A stretch of DNA of 64,000 nucleotides from an uncultured Prevotella sp. (GCA_900322175.1 ONYZ01000015.1:1-64000), one strand, 5' to 3'; counted from the first letter of the stretch, positions 1 to 8,666 are shown. Notes: generated from the letters alone by a model not told the origin. Program-made: numbers and translations.

Positions 1-1
1 G

Positions 2-655
2 GACGGTGTACAGGGACAGGACAATCCAAAGGATGCCGACGGTGGCAACCCTGCTCTGACTCTTAAGGAAGCTGTTAGCGGAGCTGTTATCCAGATTGAT
101 GCCAAGAAAAACGGATGGGTTTACGTCGTAGCAAAGCTCTCTACCAACAAGCAGTATGTAGTATTCGAGGAAGGTGCTGCTATTGGTTACAAGATTGCAA
201 TGGAGAATACCGACGAGCGTATTGCTGATGGTGTACTGAACCTCGAAATCAAGGGTGAAGGCGAGTACAACTATATACCTGAGGGCACACAGATTCAGTG
301 GATTATCCGCGAGTATACTGGCGACCCAGAGGCTGCTTCTGCAGGAAACGGTCTTGGCGTATTCTACTTCCCAGTAGCTGAGGGCTGCAAGTACTATGCA
401 CACGCTACAGGTTCAAAGATCTCTTGGTCTGGTATCTACTTCAGCGATACAGAGGCAGCAAAGGTTGAGGTTGTTGGTGAGACCGAGGAAGGGGCTCCAA
501 TCTCTAAGGTTCTTGTCGGCGGTAATTCAGGCATCAATGCTGTTAAGTATACCAACAACACCAACAATGTTATTTACAACCTTGCTGGTCAGAAGGTTGA
601 CAACAACTACAAGGGTCTTGTTATCAAGAACGGTAAGAAGATGATCCAGAATTAA
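2..655 (+). CDS. C-terminal part of a secreted protein, family not recognised (5' end outside window)
   Basis: The reading frame is open from base 2 to a TAA at 653-655, so the gene begins upstream of the window and about 217 codons are visible. The visible part is rich in G, N, T and acidic residues, as in extracellular beta-sandwich proteins, but I recognise no catalytic motif. The last 30 residues contain VIYNLAGQKVDN followed by GLVIKNGKKMI. The same plan (hydrophobic-Y-x-L-x-G-x-x-V, then G-hydrophobic-hydrophobic and NGKK) ends the proteins at 766 and 8667. It resembles the short C-terminal sorting tails of Bacteroidetes secreted proteins (type IX secretion type A domain). The secreted location is inferred from this tail and the function is unknown. 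A strong terminator follows. Confidence 0.75.
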   Translation, partial: DGVQGQDNPKDADGGNPALTLKEAVSGAVIQIDAKKNGWVYVVAKLSTNKQYVVFEEGAAIGYKIAMENTDERIADGVLNLEIKGEGEYNYIPEGTQIQWIIREYTGDPEAASAGNGLGVFYFPVAEGCKYYAHATGSKISWSGIYFSDTEAAKVEVVGETEEGAPISKVLVGGNSGINAVKYTNNTNNVIYNLAGQKVDNNYKGLVIKNGKKMIQN

Positions 656-696
656 TTCTGGGAACTCAACCTACTACAATTGTAGAAACAAGCTTT

Positions 697-735
697 AGGG
701 GAGCATCGCTTCATGGCGCTGCTCCCCTTATTCAA
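697..735 (+). terminator. Rho-independent terminator
   Basis: A GGGGAGCA/TGCTCCCC stem (697-728) with a short inner GC-rich extension is followed by TTATT. It ends transcription of the upstream secreted-protein gene and separates it from the pectate lyase/GH3 pair. Confidence 0.7.
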
Positions 736-765
736 CAAAGCTAAATTACTATTAAAACAAAAACA

Positions 766-2424
766 ATGAAAAAAAGGCCTAACTACCTTATACTACTATT
801 GTCATGCATGATGTCGGCCGTAGTTACTATGGCCCAGGACGAAACACCTGCCTTCCCAGGGGCTGAGGGCTTCGGCATGTACACAACAGGAGGACGAGGG
901 GGCGATGTATATCATGTAACAACTCTTGAGGATGGTACTCAAGAGGGCACTTTCCGATGGGCATGCAACAAGAGCGGAGCCAGAACCATCGTGTTCGACG
1001 TAAGCGGAACCATTTTCCTGAAATCAGAACTGAAGATAAAGAACGGCAATGTTACTATTGCAGGACAGACCGCTCCTGGCGACGGAATATGCATCGCCAA
1101 CTATCCCTTCGTAATAGCCTGCAAAAACATTATTATCAGATATATGCGATTCCGACTGGGAAACGAAGCCCTGAAAGACAATCCTAAAGCTCACGAGGGC
1201 GACGGACTGGGAGGCATGGACTCTGAGAACATCATCATCGACCACTGCTCCGTGTCGTGGAGCATCGACGAGTGCCTGTCAGTCTACGGCTCAAAGAATA
1301 TCACCATACAATGGTGCATTGCATCGCAGAGTCTTAATAATGCAGGCCACTCAAAGGGCGCACACGGCTATGGCGGCAACTGGGGAGGCAGCGGTGCATC
1401 GTATCACCACAACCTGATGGCTCACCACATATCTCGAACCCCACGACTGGGACCGAGACCAGGCACTCAGACCGACGAGCGAATGGACATGCGAAACAAC
1501 GTAATATACAACTGGATAGACAACGGATGCTATGGCGGTGAGGGCATGAATGTGAACATCGTCAACAACTACTACAAACCCGGTCCCGACACAAAGAGCG
1601 GAGCCAAAGGCATGCGCATCGCATCGCCGGGTATCAGAACCTCAGAATACACCAAGCACGACACCGACAACCCCAACCAATGGGATGTGATGTGGCACGT
1701 CTGGGGCGACTACTATGTAGATGGTAATGTTAACTCTAAATACGGTCAGGTGACGGATGACAACTGGACCTACGGCATCTACAATCAGATAGACAATTCG
1801 AAGGTGGATTACACTTACACCGAAGAAACCAAGGACACTATGCGACAGGAATATCCTATAGAATACGCCCCTGTTACCACTCATACAGCAGATAAGGCTT
1901 TCGAGAAAGTACTGGAATACGCAGGTGCCAGTCTGCACCGCGATAACATTGACGAAACTATAGCCAGCGATACACGTAACGGCGAGACAACCTATACCGG
2001 CAAAGACTGCAAGCTTGGCATTATTAATTCGCAGGACGACCTTAAGCCTGCAGATGCAGGCGACGACTGGAGCGCATGGCCTGAGCTGAAGAGTGAAACA
2101 GCCCCTACCGATACCGATGGCGACGGCATGCCCGACGAGTGGGAAAATGCCAACGGGCTGAACCCGGAAGATGCTGCCGACGGCAAACAGACCAATGCCG
2201 AGGGCTACACCAATCTTGAGGTTTACATGAACAGTCTGGTAGCCGTCATCACCGAAAGACAAAACGAAGGTGGCATAAAGATGAGCGGACAAGATACCGC
2301 TATCAAGCTACCGAGAATCACAACATTTCCCAACACCCGCATTTACAATCTGAATGGTATGCAGGTAAAGAATCCTAATCGCGGACTATACATCTACAAC
2401 AACAAAAAACACATTAAACGATGA
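766..2424 (+). CDS. Secreted pectate lyase-like polysaccharide lyase (PL1 type)
   Basis: The 552-residue protein starts with a signal peptide (residues 1 to about 24, ending TMAQ). The motif PAFPGAEGFGMYTTGGRGG opens the Bacteroidetes PL1-like right-handed beta-helix, and residues about 30-400 carry the repetitive N-I-I-I and N-I-T-I strand pattern. HISRTPRLGPRPG, with the conserved arginines, is where the family keeps its catalytic base, and DGLGGMDSENIIIDHCS holds acidic residues likely to bind calcium. Around residue 448 a DTDGDGMPDEWE segment looks like a thrombospondin-type-3 calcium loop. The protein ends in the same kind of C-terminal tail as the proteins at 2 and 8667 (IYNLNGMQV, then GLYIYNNKK). 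Family members cleave polygalacturonan by beta-elimination, so a periplasmic or surface location and pectin as substrate are inferred. The stop overlaps the next start (ATGA). Confidence 0.85.
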   Translation: MKKRPNYLILLLSCMMSAVVTMAQDETPAFPGAEGFGMYTTGGRGGDVYHVTTLEDGTQEGTFRWACNKSGARTIVFDVSGTIFLKSELKIKNGNVTIAGQTAPGDGICIANYPFVIACKNIIIRYMRFRLGNEALKDNPKAHEGDGLGGMDSENIIIDHCSVSWSIDECLSVYGSKNITIQWCIASQSLNNAGHSKGAHGYGGNWGGSGASYHHNLMAHHISRTPRLGPRPGTQTDERMDMRNNVIYNWIDNGCYGGEGMNVNIVNNYYKPGPDTKSGAKGMRIASPGIRTSEYTKHDTDNPNQWDVMWHVWGDYYVDGNVNSKYGQVTDDNWTYGIYNQIDNSKVDYTYTEETKDTMRQEYPIEYAPVTTHTADKAFEKVLEYAGASLHRDNIDETIASDTRNGETTYTGKDCKLGIINSQDDLKPADAGDDWSAWPELKSETAPTDTDGDGMPDEWENANGLNPEDAADGKQTNAEGYTNLEVYMNSLVAVITERQNEGGIKMSGQDTAIKLPRITTFPNTRIYNLNGMQVKNPNRGLYIYNNKKHIKR

Positions 2425-5042
2425 ATATGAAATACTTACTTAACTTACTGTTGTTTTTCTGCGCTGCCACAGCCAGCGCCCAGTCATTACCCTATCAGAA
2501 TCCCGAGCTATCGGCTGCTCAGCGTGCCGACGATCTACTGAGCCGACTGACACTCGACGAGAAGGTGTCGCTGATGATGGATTCATCGCCAGCCATACCT
2601 CGCCTTGGCATACCGCAGTTTCAGTGGTGGAGCGAGGCTCTGCATGGTGTAGGGCGCAATGGGTTTGCTACTGTATTCCCTGCCACTATCGGCATGGCAG
2701 CATCGTGGGACGATGCACTACTGCAGAAGGTGTTTACTGCAGTCAGCGACGAAGCCCGCGTAAAAGCCCAACAGGCCAAGCGTTCGGGCGATATCAAGCG
2801 TTATCAGGGATTATCGTTTTGGACACCGAATATCAACATATTCCGCGACCCGCGCTGGGGACGCGGACAGGAAACATACGGCGAAGACCCCTACCTCACC
2901 TCGCAGATGGGACTAGCCGTAGTACGAGGATTACAAGGTCCCCACGATAAGTATCGCAAACTGCTGGCATGTGCCAAGCACTTTGCCGTGCATAGCGGTC
3001 CCGAGTGGAACCGACACGAGTTTAATGTAGAGAATCTGCCCGAGCGCGACCTTTGGGAGACATATCTGCCCGCATTCAAGGTGCTGGTACAAGAGGGTAA
3101 CGTGGCCGAGATAATGTGCGCATATCAGCGTATCGACGGACAGCCATGCTGCTCACAGACACGCTACGAACAGCAGATACTGCGCGACGAATGGGGATTC
3201 CAAGGACTTATTACTAGCGACTGCGGAGCCATACGCGACTTTCTGCCACGATGGCACAACACAGCCAAGGATGGTGCTCAGGCCAGTGCCCAGGCTGTGC
3301 TTGCAGGCACCGATGTAGAATGTGGATCGGAATACCGTCATCTGCCCGAGGCTGTGAAGCGTGGCGAGATAAAGGAAGCCGACATAGACCGCAGTCTGCG
3401 CCGACTGCTGATAGCACGCTTCGAACTGGGAGACTTCGACCCAGACGACATCAACCCTTGGACAAAGATTCCTGAGAGTGTGGTGGCCTGCGACAAGCAT
3501 AAGGAACTGGCCGCACAGATGGCTCTTAAGAGCATTGTGCTGCTACAGAATAGGAATGATGTGCTGCCATTAGGCAATAAACTCAAACCTGCATCGGGCT
3601 CGGCTACTGATATCGTAGTGATGGGGCCTAATGCCAACGACTCTGTGATGATGTGGGCCAATTACTCCGGCTATCCCACCCACACCATTACAGCCTTGGA
3701 AGGCATACGCACCAAGGCCAGCAAACGCACATCTGGAGCACGGATACGCTACATACAGGGCTGCGGACTGACTCGTAACGAGGTGTTTGAGAGTCGTTTC
3801 AGTCAGATAAAGACTCCCAAGGGCGCTCAGGGCATACAGATAACATGGTGGAACAACACCCAATGGAAGGGCACCCCTGCAACCGTATTAACCACCCGAC
3901 AGGCCGTACGACTGAGCAATGGTGGCAACACCGTGTTTGCTCCCGGAGTAAACCTGGAGAACTGCTCTGCCCGACTGGAAGGAATACTAACCCCGAAAAC
4001 CGACGAGACACTGACATTCGACATCAGCGGCGACGACCGTCTTCGCTTGTTGGTTAATGGCGACACAATTGTAAACATCTGGAACCCACGCCAGCGCATA
4101 CAGGGAGCCAAGAAGGAGCTTACAGTCAAGGCTGGCAAATCGTACCGCATACAGATAGACTATGTACAGGAGGCAGGCTACGGCGCACTCAACTTCGATG
4201 TGACCAAGCGCTACACACCATCGGTCAAGGAACTGCTTCAGCAGATTGGCGACACTCGAACAATAGTCTTCGTAGGCGGCATTTCGCCAAGTCTTGAGGG
4301 CGAAGAGATGCGTGTAAACGAACCAGGATTCAAGGGTGGCGACCGAACCAGCATAGAGTTGCCACAAGTGCAGCGCGACCTGCTGGCTGCACTCCACAAG
4401 GCCGGCAAGAAGGTGATTTTTGTAAATTGTTCAGGTTCTGCTATGGCACTTGCTCCTGAATTGGAATCATGCGATGCTATCATACAGTGGTGGTATGGTG
4501 GTGAGATGGGTGGTGCAGCACTAGCTGAGATACTGTTTGGCGACCGCACACCTAGCGGCAAACTGCCAATCACGCTCTATCGCAGCACCGACGACCTGCC
4601 CGATTTTCTGGATTACACTATGAAGAATCGTACCTATCGTTACTTCAAAGGAAAAGAATTATTCCCATTCGGATTCGGTCTTACATACACACAGACAGAG
4701 ATAGGCATCCCCACCTATGCCGACGGCAAAGTTAGTGTTAAAGTTAGCAATGTAGGTTCTGGCAATGGTGCCAGAGCAGGTATTACTACCGAAACCATTC
4801 AGGTATACATCCGCAATCTGGCCGATAAGGAAGGTCCACTAAAGACACTTCGTGCCTATAAGCAGGTAGAACTTACCCCAGGCGAAAGCAAGACCGTAAG
4901 CATCCCCCTACCCCGCACCAGTTTCGAGGGATGGGACGCAAGCTCCAAAACCATGCGTGTAGTGCCCGGCCGATACGAGGTGATGGTAGGCAATTCGAGT
5001 GCCGACTCCGATCTTAAGAAGATCATCGTAGAAATTTTTTAA
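2421..5042 (+). CDS. Glycoside hydrolase family 3 beta-glycosidase with PA14 insert
   Basis: The 873-residue protein begins with a signal peptide (residues 1 to about 20, ending ASAQ). The GH3 N-terminal barrel is clear: FPATIGMAASWD, the metal-free K-H motif AKHFAVHSGPEWNRH, and ITSDCGAI with the expected nucleophile D267. A PA14-like domain (about residues 455-590) interrupts the second GH3 domain, which resumes with TIVFVGGISPSLEGEEM. An Fn3-like domain ends the protein. PA14-containing GH3 enzymes include beta-glucosidases and beta-xylosidases, and the exact substrate cannot be read here. The start ATG overlaps the stop of the pectate lyase (ATGA), so the two are probably translationally coupled and act together on plant cell-wall fragments. 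Confidence 0.9.
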   Translation: MNMKYLLNLLLFFCAATASAQSLPYQNPELSAAQRADDLLSRLTLDEKVSLMMDSSPAIPRLGIPQFQWWSEALHGVGRNGFATVFPATIGMAASWDDALLQKVFTAVSDEARVKAQQAKRSGDIKRYQGLSFWTPNINIFRDPRWGRGQETYGEDPYLTSQMGLAVVRGLQGPHDKYRKLLACAKHFAVHSGPEWNRHEFNVENLPERDLWETYLPAFKVLVQEGNVAEIMCAYQRIDGQPCCSQTRYEQQILRDEWGFQGLITSDCGAIRDFLPRWHNTAKDGAQASAQAVLAGTDVECGSEYRHLPEAVKRGEIKEADIDRSLRRLLIARFELGDFDPDDINPWTKIPESVVACDKHKELAAQMALKSIVLLQNRNDVLPLGNKLKPASGSATDIVVMGPNANDSVMMWANYSGYPTHTITALEGIRTKASKRTSGARIRYIQGCGLTRNEVFESRFSQIKTPKGAQGIQITWWNNTQWKGTPATVLTTRQAVRLSNGGNTVFAPGVNLENCSARLEGILTPKTDETLTFDISGDDRLRLLVNGDTIVNIWNPRQRIQGAKKELTVKAGKSYRIQIDYVQEAGYGALNFDVTKRYTPSVKELLQQIGDTRTIVFVGGISPSLEGEEMRVNEPGFKGGDRTSIELPQVQRDLLAALHKAGKKVIFVNCSGSAMALAPELESCDAIIQWWYGGEMGGAALAEILFGDRTPSGKLPITLYRSTDDLPDFLDYTMKNRTYRYFKGKELFPFGFGLTYTQTEIGIPTYADGKVSVKVSNVGSGNGARAGITTETIQVYIRNLADKEGPLKTLRAYKQVELTPGESKTVSIPLPRTSFEGWDASSKTMRVVPGRYEVMVGNSSADSDLKKIIVEIF

Positions 5043-5149
5043 TGAATTCACTTCCACTTCCACCAAATCTGTCAAACCCCCTTTGTACATGCGGGTTTCC
5101 AGAGGTGGAAGTGCCTCTTTTCACTTCCACCTCTCTTCCACCTTTTCAA

Positions 5150-5255
5150 TCAAAACAACTTGTTTTGTCGTCAAAGAGCATATTTCTTGCCTTCTAAAAG
5201 ATAACTTCTTAGACATCAAAACAAGTTGTTTTGTTTTCAAAGATGCTATTTCTTC
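5150..5255. repeat. Pair of 39-bp direct repeats with palindromic cores
   Basis: The segments 5150-5188 and 5217-5255 match at most positions, start 67 bp apart, and each holds a palindrome (AAAACAACTTGTTTT and AAAACAAGTTGTTTT). They lie in the centre of the long inverted-repeat element. Confidence 0.65.
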
Positions 5256-5345
5256 ATACTGAAGACCTTACTTTTAATCATCGACAGCCTAGCGGAAAGC
5301 AATAAAATACCCCTATCGGAAGATTTAAAACACTATGTCGTAACT

Positions 5346-5429
5346 AAATTTTCTAGAAAATTTTCGAGCTAGACGTTATGTTTTGACCAGTGATTGCCTA
5401 CATCGTTGTAAAATTTTCTAGAGAATTTT
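5346..5429. repeat. Pair of AT-rich palindromes centred on CTAG
   Basis: AAATTTTCTAGAAAATTT at 5346-5363 is a perfect 18-bp palindrome. A near-perfect copy lies at 5410-5429, about 64 bp away. The spacing is similar to that of the 39-bp repeats next to them, which suggests an internal duplication of about 65 bp. Confidence 0.6.
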
Positions 5430-5625
5430 GAAATTGGTGGAAGAGAGGTGGAAGTGAAAAGAGGCACTTCCACCTGCCGAACCCCTAGTGTTTATGCAGG
5501 TTTGCACGCTGTTTGGTGGAAGTGGAAGAGAAATTCAAAATTTTTTTTTCAAACTAGTTTTCAATTGCAATGTAGTTAGCCTGCAATTGTTTGCTAGTTA
5601 GTTTTCATGACTACCCAAAATGCGC

Positions 5626-5763
5626 ATGAATTAATTAAAATTATCAAATGAATTAATTCAAACGACGTTTTGAATTAATTGACTGATTTTTCCTGATCTC
5701 AATAGTGACTTTTTCTGATCTCACTAGACACTCTTTCTCTTTATAAGCTAAATCACTAGACAC
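5626..5763. repeat. Hairpin and iteron-like repeats in gene-free region
   Basis: ATGAATTAATT occurs at 5626-5636 and 5648-5658. The second copy is part of a 12-bp perfect inverted repeat (5651-5662 with 5669-5680, loop of 6). CTGATCTCAATAG (5693-5705) and CTGATCTCACTAG (5715-5727) are spaced 22 bp. TCACTAGACAC occurs at 5721-5731 and 5753-5763, spaced 32 bp. Spacings near whole helical turns would fit protein-binding sites, but no binder is known. Confidence 0.5.
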
Positions 5764-5958
5764 ATGTTACAGAGTCGTACTGATTTTATAGACACAAGCG
5801 AAAAAGCCGTGCAGTTTTGTTGACGGTCTGCTTGCAACGACAGACGCTGGACACGCAGAACCGGGGTCTTGCTCGTTCGGCTTGGCAGGAAAAATGTAAT
5901 AAGGAAATCTAAACAAACCTACTTTTTCGAAAGGAGTCGCACTTTTTGCATTAAAAAC

Positions 5959-5989
5959 TTGGTAGTTTCAATAATTCTCTTTATCTTTG
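5959..5989 (+). promoter_or_regulatory. Bacteroidetes-type promoter for the PEGA protein gene
   Basis: TTG at 5959-5961 and TATCTTTG at 5982-5989 are separated by 20 bp, matching the Bacteroidetes primary sigma consensus. Transcription should begin near 5995, which leaves a leader of about 150 nt before the gene at 6148. Confidence 0.7.
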
Positions 5990-5992
5990 CAC

Positions 5993-6147
5993 ATGACTCA
6001 GTTAGCCTGCATGGGCGAGAGTCGCACTAACCTATTATAATAATGACGTTTACGAACTAGTAACAGCTCCCACGTCCTTCGCTTTTATAAAGCGACATCT
6101 ACTAACCGCCGAATCCGGGATCTATAGGCACAAAAAACAATTTAACA
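5993..6147 (+). other. Long 5' leader with possible leader peptides and hairpin
   Basis: The leader contains a 15-codon frame (5993-6040, peptide MTQLACMGESRTNLL) whose ATG lies at the predicted transcription start, a five-codon frame (6043-6060, MTFTN), and a perfect 7-bp hairpin (6079-6095, TCGCTTT/AAAGCGA). A frame broken by a single TGA (5764-6030) precedes and overlaps it. The 12-bp word AGTTAGCCTGCA is shared by 5574-5585 and 6000-6011, and GAGTCGCACT by 5934-5943 and 6019-6028. The GC-rich patch at 5810-5890 differs from its AT-rich surroundings. Whether any of this is translated or structured is unproven. Confidence 0.4.
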
Positions 6148-7674
6148 ATGAGAAAGGCTTTGCTACTAATTCTCACTTTTATTATTCCGTTATCGACACT
6201 AGCAGATGGAATTAATGTTGTTGGGTTTAGACTACTTGATAAAGATATGACAGCCAATACTCATGGCACAATTAAAACAGACAACAATGGAGAAACTGCA
6301 GCCTTAATCAAGATTGTTACGCTTGAACAAGGTTTTGTATTTGATGGTGGTTTATTGGGAATAGTAGGAACAGAGTATAAAAATGGCGAAATATGGTTAT
6401 ACGTACCCCGATATGCAAAAAAACTAACTATTTCGCATAAGTCGTTTGGTGTGCTTCGCGATTATTCTTATCCTATTCCAATACAAGGCGGACGCACTTA
6501 TGAAATGCTACTTGATGTAGGCATAGGTCGATATGTTACCATAACTACATCTCGCCCTAATTCAGATATAACCATTGATGACGAGTATATCGGCAAATCG
6601 CCTATTATAAATAGGTATATGACCTATGGTAAGCACAAAATTGTCGCTCAAAAAGACTTATACGAAGGCAATAAAGAGATTACCATCGTACCAACCGACG
6701 ACAACAAAGGCAGAATTGAGACTATCGAGATGCAGGATATGAGCCGCTATTATGGAGATGTCGCTATGACGGTTGACAACAATGCAGAGATATACTTCAA
6801 TGGCAGATTGGTAGGAAAAGGCAGTTGGAATACCAAATTACGCCAAGGCAACTATACTGTAGAAACTCGTAAGGCAGATTGTGACCCTGCGAAAACACAA
6901 TTTAGTATTAAGCCACAGACCACAAATATGATAAAAGCCGACGCACCTATCCCCCATACAGGATATCTAAGCATATACACAAGACCTGCAAATACCAGTA
7001 TCTACTATAATGGAGAAGAAATAAATCTTCAGTCCAGACCACCGCTACCTATTGGTACTTGCCAAATAGATTTCGTAAAAAAAGGATATATCTCAAAAAG
7101 TAAAGAATACACCATCTATCATAATCAAACCACTACAGACACCATCTCTCTCCAACGAGTTAATTATGTCAGACCAATGGCTTTCTATTTTGGCGGAGGT
7201 TATACATATCAAACTCTATCGGGAGTAACAGGTATGGTAGGATTTGTTTTATGGAACAATGATATTCAGGCCAGCTATACATTTGGATTAACAGAATCTG
7301 ATCCTGTATACTGGGATGGAGATATGAATACAGCAACTAAGTATAAAATGAATAGTATCGGTGTAAAATATGGATATCAAATATCTTTGGCACGTAAGCT
7401 AGCCTTCACGCCACAGGTTGGTTACATATATAACACCCTTACGGCCAATGCGGCAAAAGCTGGCAATACCACTTATGGTGATGGCGCTAGTTCACAAGCG
7501 TTATCTGTTGGAGCAAAGTTGACTATTGTTCCTGTTCAGAACATATACTTGTATATAGCACCAGATTATTCATTCAAACTGTCGCAAGACGATAAGTTTA
7601 AAGCTATAACTAAAAGCAGCAACTTCAAAGGCGAAGGTTTTGCCGTTCATGCAGGTCTTCTCGTTAGTTTTTAA
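6148..7674 (+). CDS. PEGA-domain protein with C-terminal beta-barrel-like region
   Basis: The 508-residue protein has a signal peptide (residues 1 to about 19, ending STLA). Three PEGA-like units follow: VTITTSRPNSDITIDDEYIG (about residue 130), a second around NAEIYFNGRLVGKG (about 215) and a third at YLSIYTRPANTSIYYNGEEI (about 272). From about residue 345 the sequence alternates polar and aromatic residues (FYFGGGYTYQTLSG to the final FAVHAGLLVSF), as in small outer-membrane barrels, and ends in F. PEGA domains bind cell-wall or surface carbohydrates in other proteins, so a role in anchoring or envelope structure is inferred. Codon use is much more AT-rich than in the genes after 12915. 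The BACON lipoprotein gene follows after 28 bp. Confidence 0.75.
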   Translation: MRKALLLILTFIIPLSTLADGINVVGFRLLDKDMTANTHGTIKTDNNGETAALIKIVTLEQGFVFDGGLLGIVGTEYKNGEIWLYVPRYAKKLTISHKSFGVLRDYSYPIPIQGGRTYEMLLDVGIGRYVTITTSRPNSDITIDDEYIGKSPIINRYMTYGKHKIVAQKDLYEGNKEITIVPTDDNKGRIETIEMQDMSRYYGDVAMTVDNNAEIYFNGRLVGKGSWNTKLRQGNYTVETRKADCDPAKTQFSIKPQTTNMIKADAPIPHTGYLSIYTRPANTSIYYNGEEINLQSRPPLPIGTCQIDFVKKGYISKSKEYTIYHNQTTTDTISLQRVNYVRPMAFYFGGGYTYQTLSGVTGMVGFVLWNNDIQASYTFGLTESDPVYWDGDMNTATKYKMNSIGVKYGYQISLARKLAFTPQVGYIYNTLTANAAKAGNTTYGDGASSQALSVGAKLTIVPVQNIYLYIAPDYSFKLSQDDKFKAITKSSNFKGEGFAVHAGLLVSF

Positions 7675-7702
7675 AGAAGTATAGAGAATATATATTTAGA
7701 TT

Positions 7703-8662
7703 ATGAAGAATACCCTTTTATTATTATTTGCCATTCTTTCACTGACAGCCTGTGGAGGAGGTGGTGATGAAGGTGGAGAAACTCCTTCTGGTGGAAATGA
7801 ATATTTGAATGTCTCGGATATTACCATTCCCACAGGAAATACAACAGCCACTTTGTATATTAAAGCCAGCCCCAATTGCGAATGGACTATAACTTGCACA
7901 GAGTCATGGGTAAGTTTTAGTGAAAAGAAAGGACGTGGTGACTTGAATGTTACTATTACAGTAACTAGCAATCCCTCATCAACATCATCAAGAGAAGCAA
8001 CAGTTATTGTAGCAAGTAAAACTGTTACTCGCACTATTACCATTACCCAGTCACCTAATTCTGAGCAATTAGAGATTAGTCCATCGACTATGACTTTTAC
8101 GAGCACTACCGAAAGTCAATATGTAACAATTAGTAGTAACACGCACTGGACCGTTTCGGGTGGTGCCAGCTGGATTACACTTGATAAGACAGAAGGTGAA
8201 AATAACGGTACTATTAAAATAACTGTCGCTAATAACGAAGCAAAAGAGTCTCGTTACGCAGAGTTTACAATTAGAGGAATTGGTAATACAACCAAACAGC
8301 TAACCATCCAGCAAGCAGGTGCCACATATACTACATTATCTGTCCCTCAGATAACCGACATAACTAAGAATTCTGCAAATGTTTCATTTACGTTCGACTC
8401 TAGCACTACCATCACCTCATACGGTGTATGCTATTCGACAACAGATGATCCTACGATTGAGAATGCCACAAACATTTCGCAATCATCGTCAAGCAACCAG
8501 GGTAGTCCCACTATAGCATTGACAAATCTAACGGACGGAACCACCTATTATGTCCGTGCCTATGTTTTCAATGCTGACGGCATAAAGTACAGCAACAGCG
8601 TATCTTTCACCACCGCCAACAGCTGGCCTGGAGAGAATGATAATAATCGACCTAATATTTAA
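7703..8662 (+). CDS. Surface lipoprotein with two BACON domains and an Fn3-like domain
   Basis: The 319-residue protein has a lipoprotein signal ending LTAC (Cys17), followed by GGGGDEGGE, the glycine and acidic run typical of Bacteroidetes lipoproteins exported to the cell surface. Two BACON domains follow: about residues 30-115 (CEWTITCTESWVSFSEKKG) and about 118-210 (HWTVSGGASWITLDKTEG). Residues about 213-305 form a fibronectin-III-like domain ending in the typical TTYYVRAYVFNADGIKYSN. BACON domains are carbohydrate- or mucin-binding modules, usually attached to enzymes; here no enzyme domain is present. The gene ends only 4 bp before the ATG of the large protein at 8667, so the two are probably co-transcribed. 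Confidence 0.85.
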   Translation: MKNTLLLLFAILSLTACGGGGDEGGETPSGGNEYLNVSDITIPTGNTTATLYIKASPNCEWTITCTESWVSFSEKKGRGDLNVTITVTSNPSSTSSREATVIVASKTVTRTITITQSPNSEQLEISPSTMTFTSTTESQYVTISSNTHWTVSGGASWITLDKTEGENNGTIKITVANNEAKESRYAEFTIRGIGNTTKQLTIQQAGATYTTLSVPQITDITKNSANVSFTFDSSTTITSYGVCYSTTDDPTIENATNISQSSSSNQGSPTIALTNLTDGTTYYVRAYVFNADGIKYSNSVSFTTANSWPGENDNNRPNI

Positions 8663-8666
8663 TATT

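Larger units (their letters stand above)
5043..5545. repeat. Long imperfect inverted-repeat element (MITE-like), about 500 bp
   Basis: Two arms of about 92 bp face each other around a 293-bp centre. A 40-bp block at 5103-5142 is the exact reverse complement of 5436-5475, and a 17-bp block at 5051-5067 is the exact reverse complement of 5512-5528. The 35-36 bp between the blocks has diverged, and a weak match continues out to a GAATT on each side. Each arm is built from copies of GTGGAAG/CTTCCAC and contains its own 11-bp hairpin (5103-5113 with 5122-5132; 5446-5456 with 5465-5475). No open reading frame of note lies inside. It could be a non-autonomous transposable element or a large regulatory cruciform. 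I could not identify a clean target-site duplication. Confidence 0.7.

Noticed and set aside
1642-2292. Long minus-strand open frame of 216 codons opposite the pectate lyase
   Set aside because: It is a shadow of a well-supported gene, with no homology that I recognise, no promoter and biased composition mirroring the plus strand.
5764-6030. Pseudogene with an internal stop
   Set aside because: The frame stays open after the TGA, but the peptide has no recognisable domain and the promoter lies inside it, so I treat it as non-coding for now.
5043-6147. Replication origin
   Set aside because: Repeats and AT-rich palindromes are present, but no run of DnaA boxes and no dnaA, dnaN or similar neighbour is seen.
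8637-8666. Upstream start for the large secreted protein
   Set aside because: It would overlap the lipoprotein gene and put ten extra residues before the signal peptide; the ATG at 8667 is better.
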